Shown here: one piece after another, positions 11,604 to 18,845 of the stretch | Layout: the number at the start of each line of letters is the position of its first letter | How positions within the stretch are numbered: position 1 is the first letter of the stretch | Assembly (NCBI GenBank): GCA_049999765.1 | Contig: JBNGIQ010004450.1 | Coordinates: 1 to 20,933 of the forward strand | DNA from: Phaeoceros laevis | Taxonomy: Eukaryota; Anthocerotophyta; Anthocerotopsida; Notothyladales | Reading direction: 5' to 3' | DNA length: 20,933 bases | Notes under the pieces: generated by a model | The model's database searches: none | What the model saw: only the letters and a program-made list of their open reading frames with translations | What the model was told of the DNA's origin: nothing | Made by a program: the position numbers and the translations under genes

Positions 11604-11821
11604 AACCAGGATGAACCCAGTACACATCTCATTAAAAACGTCGATAAGGTGCGCGTTTCGTTTCGGACGAAACGCCCCGTCCCTTAAGGGTTAACCCTTA
11701 AAAACCCAGACACCGAAACGCTCGTTGCTCACGCGGCTAGGCTTTCCCGGGGGCGTCAGGGCCCGTCAGGCTGGGCTTGCATGAGACCCAAGTGGTGTTT
11801 ACTATGGTTTTGGGCTCCGTC

Positions 11822-11845
11822 CGTCCGTTGCCCGGGCAACGGACG
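11822..11845. repeat. perfect 24-bp palindrome
   Basis: CGTCCGTTGCCC followed by its exact reverse complement. It lies inside the TTAA-bounded segment. A 14-bp palindrome built from the related GGACGGATCCGTCC occurs at 12104-12117. Confidence 0.9.
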
Positions 11846-12147
11846 CGCCCGTTGCGCCAATCGCGGGAGGTAAGCTACGTAGCACGTGTGTTATCAAAAT
11901 CTTTCCCCTTTTTTGCGTCAGGCCGGGCTTTTCGTCCTATAGAGGGTTGACAGCTATTATTAAGAAAGTAAAACTCTTCCGTGCTTTCTGGGATCCAGTC
12001 CGTTGAGATGAAAACTACGCTACCAACGGAGCTCTCGGTCAGTAGCTATTTCCTCTCCGTTTGCGCATGTGTATACCTTATTTAGTTCTCCCCGTGAACG
12101 GTGGGACGGATCCGTCCGTCAAAAATTCCATTGTAAACACCGCTCTA

Positions 12148-12198
12148 GACCCGGAAGTGCGTCGTCAGACCCAGGCGTGCACGATGCACTTCCGGGTC
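12148..12198. repeat. inverted repeat, 13-bp perfect arms
   Basis: GACCCGGAAGTGC (12148-12160) pairs with GCACTTCCGGGTC (12186-12198). The stem can extend about six more pairs inward with one mismatch. It could form a stable hairpin. No gene is associated with it. Confidence 0.85.
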
Positions 12199-13414
12199 GG
12201 TGGGTAATTTGCATGCTACCCACAAGTGCACCCGGGCAAGGGAAAACGACCTGTCCATGTCGGTTTTGGCTCACCGGATGCGCCAGTGACCAAGCCAAAA
12301 AAAAAGTTTAGTCAGACCCTCATCCTAGTAGTGATTCAGGGTGGGGGCGCTTATTGGCCCAGCCACTGACATGTCACCGGCTCCGGGACCCGGAGACGTC
12401 CCAGTGTACCTAAAAATAGACCCAGAGAAAAACTCTGGTCTAGAGCGAGGCTCTGGGCTATGGGACAAAATTGTTAATTGTCTTTAGCGTGAGTAGGCAG
12501 GCCAAGTTCCGGTATGAGGCTAGTCTGGGTCTCATGCAAACCTAGCATCAGCACCCGTTGGAGGAATCTTGCTTGCTGGCCGCCAACCAAGGCCTCAAAT
12601 AAAGAAGCTGATAGGCTGATTCGGCATCAGCACGATGTCACCTTTCTAACAATACCATATAAGGCAATGAAATATTTTTTTCTCATAGGAGATAGTAGAA
12701 AGCATCGTGAAAGTGGACCAAACAGACATTTTTGTCCCGTGGGGCTCTTAAGGGCTAACCCCTTCTGGTCCAGGAGGCTCATGCTGAGCCTTTTCACCCT
12801 TTAAAAGGTCATAAGTAATTTTTTTGTGAAACAAGTGCTTAAGTTTTTCTTATATGCATTGTAGCGCTTTCCAACCTACATCACATGCACTCTGCTAGGG
12901 AAAAATTTAACCTCCTCAAAATGAAGCCCGTTAGATCAGTTTTGAAACTAACTACATCACTCTAACCCTTAAAAACCAAGAGGCCATAACTGGGCCTGTT
13001 GGTCTACACGAGTGTTTCATACTAGTGTTGTAGTGCTGGACAAATTTTATAATGTGTTAAAATATACCTTGGATAGACTCGTTGAGCTCTATCCAACGCT
13101 CGCTATAACTTTGAGAGCGATTCGAGTTCAGAAACGACCTCAAAAAAATCATTAAAATATGAACGGGGCCAAAACTCCCCGTAACAAGGTTGAGGCGCCC
13201 GGGTAGATTAGTCGTGCATGGAAACCTTGGTTTCTAGGGTTTTGAAACCATGGTCCTTTAAGGGTTAACATGGTTACCATGGTTAACATGGTCTTTCACC
13301 CCTTCTTTACTCTCTGGGGATGGATCTCTTGTTCACTCTCATGCTGACAAATGTGCAGTCCTCCAATTTTCTTGGTTCCCTTCTTCTTCAGGCTCTTCAC
13401 TTCTTCCTCCTTTT

Positions 13415-13920
13415 GCAGTGTCTCAATTCCCATGGCCTATCCTTGTTTTGCATGAGGTACAGGAGGCCCTCTTTGGTACAAAGGCGTGGAAAGCAGTTGG
13501 TCCGGACACTGTTGCTGCTGGTTTTCTTCAAAAGAGGTGGGACCTCCTCAAGAATTTCTATTTGTATATCTTCCATGCGTGCTTTACGCTGGGATACCAT
13601 CCTTTGGCGTGGCGCCACTCGCTCACCATTATTCTCCTTAAACTAAACTGTGCTAAGTATTCTTTACCCTACTCATATCACCCTATTGCTCTTCTTAATT
13701 GCTTTGGCAAGGCCTTGGAGGGTTTTATGGCTTCGCGGCTTTCCTTCTTGGTTGAGACCAATACTGGTTTCCTCCCCCGGCCACATGGGTGGACGGCCAG
13801 GGCAGAGTACAAGTGATGCAGCTACTCTTCTGGTTCAAGATATTTGCAGGGCTTGGGGACAATGACATGTTCTCTCTCATCTCCTCATGGACATCAAGGA
13901 TGCATATGATTTAGTTAACT
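13415..13920 (+). pseudogene. non-LTR retrotransposon reverse transcriptase fragment
   Basis: Frame 13415 to about 13780 gives AWKAVGPDTVAAGF (the A-x-GPD motif at the start of non-LTR reverse transcriptases), then GYHPLAWRHSLTIILLK and SYHPIALLNCFGKALEG, the conserved SYRPIALLN block. After a one-base frameshift near 13780, the next frame reads GGRPGQSTSDAATLLVQDI, then an in-frame TGA (13863-13865, one step from CGA), then HLLMDIKDAYDLVN (13878-13919), the catalytic-aspartate block. Homology stops there; the YxDD box, endonuclease and 3' end are absent. The GGRPG-RSTxDA style is closer to Tad/I-like lineages than to the usual plant L1 type. It cannot be functional. Confidence 0.85.
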
Positions 13921-14149
13921 GTAGCAACCCGGGGAGAAGTTTATCCCCTCTATTGTTGTAATATAAGGGAGTCCGTTCCCACAGAAGATTTACATATGAA
14001 CAACATTAAACTAAACAGCCAGTAAGTGTTACTAACTTTGCCCCTTTACTTTCGTCCCTCCAGATACATCCAAAACCCCAAGCTGAGCTACCTAGAACGA
14101 TGAAAAACTACACCCACCGGTACCACGGCCAACCCCCTAAGGGTATTCC
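13921..14149. other. unassigned sequence
   Basis: No gene, transposon end or repeat could be recognised here. The reverse transcriptase homology ends at its left edge and the minisatellite starts at its right. Confidence 0.5.
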
Positions 14150-14660
14150 TTTCAACTCCTGCTGACAACTCCTTCCTCGCGGTAGACAAGCTCTTTCGTC
14201 CTAAGTTGTGATCCTCAAGCCTGTCCATCCTCTCTTTTTTTTTAGCGACTGGGGCACTTTATATAAAAGAAACTTGGTACAATAGAGAGGATTTTACCCC
14301 CTTACTACTTTCTAGTCATGTCCGTCCTTCACAACCCCCACGAGGTATGTCCTTCCACTTGGCAACCACTCCCGTCCCGTGTTGCAATCCTCAGATGTGC
14401 CACACTAGTCTTCACTTCTCACAACTCCTAGTAGAAATGTCCTTCCACGCGGTAGACGATCTCTTTCGTCTTACGTTGTGATCCTTGGGCTCGTCTTACT
14501 CTCACCGTTCCAACTGGAAACGCCCTTCCTCGCTATAGATGGCCTCTCATCCTGCCTTGCAGTCCTCAAGCGTGCCCTACTGTCAGTGTTCCGACTGGGA
14601 ACACCCTTCCATGAGGCAGACGGCCTCTGTCGTGCTACCTCATGTCGTAGGTGACCAGGC
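14150..14660. repeat. diverged tandem repeat, about five units of 75-100 bp
   Basis: Units begin near 14150, 14320, 14410, 14507 and 14585. Each carries variants of CTTCCTCGCGGTAGAC, CTCTTTCGTC and TTGTGATCCTCAAGC. They are clearly related but only moderately similar, so this is an old minisatellite. Its last unit runs into the LTR-like repeat at 14627. Confidence 0.6.
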
Positions 14661-14803
14661 ATAGAAGTTACTGTGGTAAGCTTATCAAAGGTGGAAACAT
14701 TGCTACCAAGTTAACAAACCAAGCGAAGGCATGAATTGAGTAAGTAACGAGCGAAACAAATGCATGAGGCACGAAAGGACATGAAAAAGACGAGCATCTC
14801 ATA
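14627..14803 (-). repeat. LTR-like direct repeat, left copy
   Basis: This 177-bp stretch is about 96% identical to 15466-15643 in the same orientation (seven substitutions, one single-base indel). On the minus strand it starts TGAGATGCTCG (from 14801), like the presumed LTR start of the gypsy element at 15641. No polypurine tract precedes it, so it may be a solo or truncated LTR of a relative. That assignment is inference. Confidence 0.55.
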
Positions 14804-15138
14804 AAACGCTTGGATGCTGATAGCAAAAACCTGATGAGCAGGTGAGTCACGCTTAATCTTCAGGCAAGAAATCGAACACACACGCAATCAAATTGAGTCG
14901 CGATATGCAAGGTTCCAGGCGCCAGCATGAAAGCGTAGCACTGCCTAGGTCAAAAGACTAGCTAAGACTACCTATGGTGGAGGCCAGAGCTCCTTTGAAT
15001 ACCACTCTCTCTAGCTTGTGCCGTTGCTGCCGCCAGCCAAGGATGGCCTTGAGTAGCCGGGCATTGATGAAGCCCACACGCCGGTTGGTAAAATGCGGCT
15101 GTCCGCAAACAGCAGCCATGAACTGAACAGTCGCGTAG

Positions 15139-15381
15139 CACCTGCTCCCGTCGCGAGTGCAAGCTTGAGCATATGAAAATACGCTAACTAATTGAGCTAC
15201 TTCATCATGCAAAATCAAGCACCTACTCCCGTCGCGAACGCAAGCTTGAGCGTATGAAAATACGCTAACTAATTGAGCTACTTCATCATGCAAACTCAAG
15301 TACCTACTTCCATCGCGAGTGCAAGCTTGAGCGTATGAAAATACGCTAACTAATTGACAAGCTTCTAAATGCAAAATCAAG
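15139..15381. repeat. three tandem repeats of exactly 81 bp
   Basis: Units start at 15139, 15220 and 15301. The first two are nearly identical and the third diverges at its right end. Each carries GCRTATGAAAATACGC, which folds as a six-pair stem closing a GAAA tetraloop. Because 81 is a multiple of three, the minus strand keeps an open frame of 163 codons (14958-15449) with a 27-residue repeat. I see no evidence that it is a real protein. Confidence 0.9.
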
Positions 15382-15465
15382 TAAAAAGCCCCCTCAATAC
15401 CGCTGTCAACTACACATGAAGCTAAGGCATACGGCTGACCGAGATGCACTATTGCAGCCTGACAG

Positions 15466-15643
15466 CTGTCGTGCTACCTCATGTCGTTGGTGACTAGGCA
15501 TAGAAGTTATTGTGGTAAGCTTATCAAAGGTGGAAACATTGCTACCAAGTTAACAAACCAAGCGAAGGCATGAAATTAAGTAAGTAACGAGCAAAACAAA
15601 TGCATGAGGCACAAAAGGACATGAAAAAGACGAGTATCTCATA
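15466..15643 (-). repeat. LTR-like direct repeat, right copy; probable start of the gypsy 3' LTR
   Basis: It directly follows (minus strand) the polypurine tract and stop codon of the gypsy pol. The presumed LTR starts with TGAGATAC at 15641. Compared with the left copy, six of its seven substitutions are transitions, and each puts T or A where the left copy has C or G. The other end of the LTR was not identified. Confidence 0.6.
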
Positions 15644-15651
15644 CCCCCCTC
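15644..15651 (-). promoter_or_regulatory. polypurine tract of the gypsy element
   Basis: The minus strand reads GAGGGGGG, then TA, then the LTR start TGAGATAC. A purine run immediately before a TG-starting LTR is the expected second-strand primer. It overlaps the last codons of pol, and the pol stop TGA (15639-15641) is the first three bases of the LTR. Confidence 0.65.
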
Positions 15652-15704
15652 AGCGATGAGCCACTTCCTGTAGGAGCAGAGCTGCGAGGAGAGCGTCGTT
15701 GAAG

Positions 15705-15839
15705 ACAAGCTGGGTAGAACCAGAGTGCCTCATGCACTTGCTGTAGAGGTGATTGAAGGCAAAACAGGTGATGACCCCGGTTGCAATTGCCATAGAGGAG
15801 CATCTGATCGGGATCATCAATATGCTTGCAGATCTGATA
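15705..15839 (-). pseudogene. PHD-type zinc finger at the C-terminus of the gypsy integrase
   Basis: This follows the integrase C-terminal region (KFEKGDFVYMQRQ, stop at 16035-16037, then NDTLDTSTSHVILRVHDIKP) in the same frame. It reads YQICKHIDDPDQMLLYGNC, NRGHHLFCLQSPLQQV, then LWFYPAC, matching the C4HC3 PHD pattern with DPDQMLL, NRGxH and PL..V..xLW landmarks. Expected ligands 1, 3 and 7 are Tyr (TAT 15837-15839, TAT 15792-15794, TAC 15714-15716), each one G-to-A step from Cys; ligands 2, 4 and 8 are Cys. PHD fingers usually read histone H3 tails, so this would be a chromatin-targeting module, analogous to the chromodomain of chromovirus integrases. The role is inference. Confidence 0.75.
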
Positions 15840-16258
15840 GGGGTGGTCAACTGGTGGAATCCAAGTGGCTGTCACCATGGTAGTGTCCAGGTTGGGGAGG
15901 TGGCACGGAGCACAATGCTTCGGGTGCTGAGATAATAGCCTGTCATCCTTCCCCTGCAAGACCAAAGTACTTGAAGGTTTGATGTCATGCACTCGCAAAA
16001 TAACATGACTGGTGGAAGTGTCCAAGGTGTCATTCTATTGTCGCTGCATATAGACAAAGTCCCCCTTCTCGAATTTGCGTGCCTTGGGCCTGTAAGAACC
16101 ACCACGAGTATGGGCATACCTCAATGTGTCCCGATGTTGAGCAATAGCAAGGTTATCCATAGCCATGGGCATGGCCCTCTTGAAGAGAACAGCGCGGTCA
16201 GACATGATCTGAGCCCACACTGTGGGACTGTCCAGATCCACCACAGCTTCCATCTGGC

Positions 16259-16323
16259 ATGGGCAAGGGGGGGACCCTCTATGGGACCATGTCAACCTCC
16301 TCAAATAGTCACACACACACACA
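16259..16323 (-). mobile_element. 65-bp TG-tract micro-insert, copy 1 (in integrase)
   Basis: On the minus strand: (TG)7, A, CTATTTGAGGAGGTTGAC, a variable middle, CCCCCCCTTGCCCAT. It is flanked by the 8-bp direct repeat CATCTGGC (16251-16258 and 16324-16331, plus strand). Removing the insert and one repeat (73 bp) puts the integrase blocks before and after it back in the same frame, reading ISRQM then EAVVDLDSP. This is therefore a true insertion into a formerly open integrase. Confidence 0.85.
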
Positions 16324-17122
16324 CATCTGGCGAGAAATACTTGAGGGAGGGATAGGCTGCCGCCCAAACAAGAGGAAGTAGGGAGAAAATTCTCCCAGCG
16401 AAGCATGCCTACTCATCCTGTATCCCATGGACAAATATGGCAGAGCAAGGTCCCAATCCTCTTTATTGTGGGTTAGACAGAACTTGCGCAAGCCGGTCTT
16501 GATGGTCTAAACCATTCGTTCAGCAAGACCGTCAGCTTGCGGGTGATTCCTGGAGGTCCTGCGGTGGTCGATGAGAGCATGGTCAAGGATGTCTTGGAAT
16601 TCCCCTCTGAACTCAGTGCCTTGGTTAGTAAGACACTTGGCACATGCTCCAAATCTGCTCAAAACCTGCTGAAGGAATGCTTGACTGGTACTACGTGAAG
16701 TTTTGTCACGCAAGGCAACAAGCTCAACCCATTTGGAAAAATGTTCGATCGTAACCATGATATAAACATTACCTCGGGTAGTGAGAGGAAGTTTGCCTGT
16801 AAGATCACACGACCAGCGATAAAAGAGTCCTTGAATAGGCAGAGGTCTGAGCCTGGAAGACCGATCATTAAAAGAGGACTTAACGCGGTCACATTGAGCA
16901 CACCTGGCAATAGCACTCCTAACCTGAGTGTACATGCTTGTCCAGTGATAATGAGGAGCCAGCAGACTGTATGTCCGCTTGACTCCAAAGTGACTTAGCT
17001 CAAAATGAATTTGCTGAATGAGCGCGGGTCGGTCCTGAATGGGAGGAACTACACGCTCACCTTCAGGCAAAACCCTGACCAAGTGACTCTTCCTCCAAGC
17101 ATAACGCTTAGCACGCTGGTGA

Positions 17123-17345
17123 GTAGTAGTAGTAGTAGTAGGGGGTCGAACACGCCGTGGCGACTCCTCGCGGGAATCGGGCGCTCTGCCACTTGATGTG
17201 GACTAATGCGAGTAGTAGCCTTGCGGCTATTGCTCCCATTAGCTGGCAGTAGACTAGACTAAGGACTTTAACATCACTTTTAATCTTTGTAACTTATTTG
17301 CAAAGGTTGAGCAAAGTTGAGCAAAGTTCAACAAAGTTGAGCAAT
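17123..17345 (-). mobile_element. 223-bp SINE-like insert with tRNA-type A and B boxes
   Basis: The insert is flanked by GTGA (17119-17122 and 17346-17349). Removing it with one flank (227 bp) joins KDWIH to QRAKRYAW and restores the pol frame. On the minus strand it has a Pol III A-box-like TGGCAGAGCGC (17181-17191) and a B-box-like TGTTCGACCCC (17142-17152) 28 bases downstream, as in tRNAs. A (TAC)6 tail ends at the flank. A TAGCC-GCAA-GGCTA hairpin lies at 17216-17229 and an 11-base TTGCTCAACTT repeat array at 17303-17345. About 125 bp precedes the A box, longer than in a simple tRNA-headed SINE. Confidence 0.7.
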
Positions 17346-18370
17346 GTGAATCCAGTCCTTCTAGCCAGGTGTGCAACCTGCAGGGTAAGTCCCATGCTGG
17401 AGAAAATGCAAAGTGTGCTCATCCTGCCAAATATCCCGGTGCCCAGCTGAGACGGTCGTGACAACATTGACCAAAAAGGAGAGATAGCCTGCTGCAGTAA
17501 CAGCCACACTTGGCTGAGGATCATGATCCATCCGCGCACCTGTATGATTTGCAGAAGATGGCACGAGACTCCTAGACAGGGTGTCAGCATTCTGATGCGT
17601 GACCCCTGCACGATGCACCGCTTGAAATTCATATTCCTGCAATATCAAGGCCCACCTGGCTAGTTTACCGCAAGCTTAACTTATCGTTAGTCATGAGCCA
17701 TCGAAGTGGTTGATGATCTGTAAAAATTGTAAACGGCCTACCATACAGGTAGGGTCGGAAGTGCGAGACCGCCCATACCACGGCGAGGCACTCTCCCGCA
17801 TAAGAGGAGTAGTTGCTCTCCGCCTTGTTATTGTTGTGGGAGGCATACGCCACCACATGCTCTTCCGAGTCTTGATCTTGCTGAGAGAGAACTGCCCCGA
17901 TGCCAAGTCCTGACCAGTCCGTATGCAAGATGAACGGCTGGTTGAAATTGGGACGACGCAGTAGCGGCTGTTGAGTAAGGTAGCACTTGAGCTGCTCAAA
18001 TGCTCCTTGACAACTTTCATCCCAAAGCCACTTGATATCCTTCTTAAACAGGTTGTATAAAGGCTTAGCAATTCAATTAAACTCTGGAACATACACCCTG
18101 TAATAATTACATAAACCAATGAAAGCCCTCAGCTTAGGAACATTTGTTGGCACCTAAACACGGTTGACAGCATCCACCTTGGCTGTGTGTGACATAAGGC
18201 CATTGGGCACAACCCTGTGGCCCAAGTAAACTACTGTGTCCATTGCAACCTCGCACTTTGCTGGGTGACACTTCATGCTAGCTTTGACAAGTTTCCTAAA
18301 TAGCTTCTCCAAGTGCAGCAAGTGCTCCTCGAAGGTGGTTCTGTGCACAAGCACGTCATCCACATAACAC

Positions 18371-18845
18371 TTAACACTTAACATAACACGGTTTTTTCTG
18401 TGTTTTTTGTGGTTTCTGTGTTTCCTTAGGGCTCCCGCGTGCCGCCGCCCGTTTCCTTGCTTTCCCGTCATTCAATCGGCCTCTAACCAAGTGCATTGCG
18501 ATCGCCTCGTCAAGGCAATTCTAGGAGTACCAAAATTTGCTCGTTTTGTGCTCTTCTGTTCGTGTTTTCCGTTTTTTCCCTCAGCCGCCATCAAATCTGC
18601 TGTGTTTTTGGTTGTTTCTAACCCCAGGCTGCGTGATTTCCACTTCCGCTCACCTTGCGCCTGTGCTTGCAAGTTTCCAGGTCCTTTTGGGCATTGCCTA
18701 CCCATTTTCCGGACCTCCCTGGCATGCGATTGCCCCCCAGTGTGCGCAATCAAGTCGCCTTGCAGCACCCGTTCTGGAGAACCTGTTTCCATTGTTTTCA
18801 CTTACTCTTTGTTGCTGATTGGTCACTTTCTTGCACTTTCCTCTT
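18371..18845. other. unassigned sequence between the gypsy element and the PPR array
   Basis: T-rich and pyrimidine-rich on the plus strand, with open frames on both strands that show no recognisable domain. It may be the former 5' part of the PPR locus. The pyrimidine run ending CTCTTCACAG at 18850 looks like a splice acceptor, but this is weak. Confidence 0.4.

Larger units (their letters stand above)
10895..11694. mobile_element. TTAA-flanked inverted-terminus element (piggyBac-like form, non-autonomous)
   Basis: The segment starts TTAA-CCCTTAAG (10895-10906) and ends CTTAAGGG-TTAA (11683-11694). It therefore has 8-bp perfect inverted ends, about 11 of 14 when extended, directly inside TTAA on both sides. 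TTAA duplication next to CCC/GGG termini is the known signature of the piggyBac superfamily. The 800-bp interior encodes nothing recognisable and carries GC-rich palindromes. If this is mobile DNA it is non-autonomous. The class is inference, because the termini are short. Confidence 0.45.
11691..13268. mobile_element. further TTAA-CCCTTAA bounded segment(s), nested or abutting
   Basis: A second left terminus, TTAACCCTTAAAAACCCAGA, starts at 11691 and shares its TTAA with the element on the left. A related left end (CTAACCCTTAAAAACCAAGA) lies at 12962. Right-type ends lie at 12747-12758 (CTTAAGGGCTAA, degenerate) and 13257-13268 (TTTAAGGGTTAA). The two left ends are related beyond the core, so this is probably two related elements, one nested in or next to the other. 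No protein-coding sequence is recognisable in the 1.58 kb. Confidence 0.4.
15639..18370 (-). mobile_element. Ty3/gypsy retrotransposon, 5'-truncated, with nested inserts
   Basis: The minus strand carries, in order, the end of reverse transcriptase, RNase H, integrase zinc finger and core, and a C-terminal PHD-type finger, then a polypurine tract and LTR-like end at 15641. The RT-RNase H-integrase order defines Ty3/gypsy. Gag, protease and most of the RT are missing: homology begins at about 18370, just before the YVDD box. Two foreign inserts interrupt it (17123-17345 and 16259-16323). Confidence 0.9.
15639..18370 (-). pseudogene. gypsy pol remnant: RT end, RNase H, integrase, PHD finger
   Basis: Reverse transcriptase: CYVDDVLVHRTTFEEHL near 18365-18315, then KCEVAMDTVVYLGHRV. 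RNase H: FILHTDWSGLGIGAVLSQQ (about 17933-17880), FTIFTDHQPLRWL, and later LQEYEFQAVHRAGVTHQNAD (17645-17586). Integrase: an HHCC finger with ELSHFG and RCAQCDR, the first core Asp in CDLTGKLP, then CLTNQGTEF, in which the usual second catalytic Asp is Asn, and the Glu in NHPQADGLAERM. Stops in the original frame: TAG 18154-18156, TGA 18073-18075, TAG 17361-17363, TAG 16507-16509 and TAG 16035-16037. A small frameshift lies near 17673. Removing the two inserts brings the remaining blocks back into one frame. It cannot encode active enzymes. Confidence 0.9.

Noticed and set aside
11683-11705. Interstitial telomere repeat (AACCCTTAAAAACCC)
   Set aside because: The plant telomere unit is CCCTAAA. 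Here the motif is CCCTTAA, not tandem, and placed as inverted ends beside TTAA.
15139-15381. CRISPR-like regular repeats
   Set aside because: The units are contiguous 81-bp tandem repeats without unique spacers, in a plant nuclear context.
14958-15449. Minus-strand open frame of 163 codons with 27-residue repeats
   Set aside because: It is open because the 81-bp repeat is a multiple of three. There is no recognisable domain and it spans non-repeat LTR-region sequence.
16309-16323. Simple CA microsatellite expansion as the cause of the integrase frameshift
   Set aside because: The flanking 8-bp direct repeat and the shared non-repetitive 18-bp and 14-bp blocks in a second locus show a whole inserted unit, not slippage alone.
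17123-17345. Functional tRNA gene in the gypsy insert
   Set aside because: A and B boxes are present, but I could not form a convincing acceptor stem and anticodon arm. The repeat tail and flanking repeats fit a retroposed copy better.
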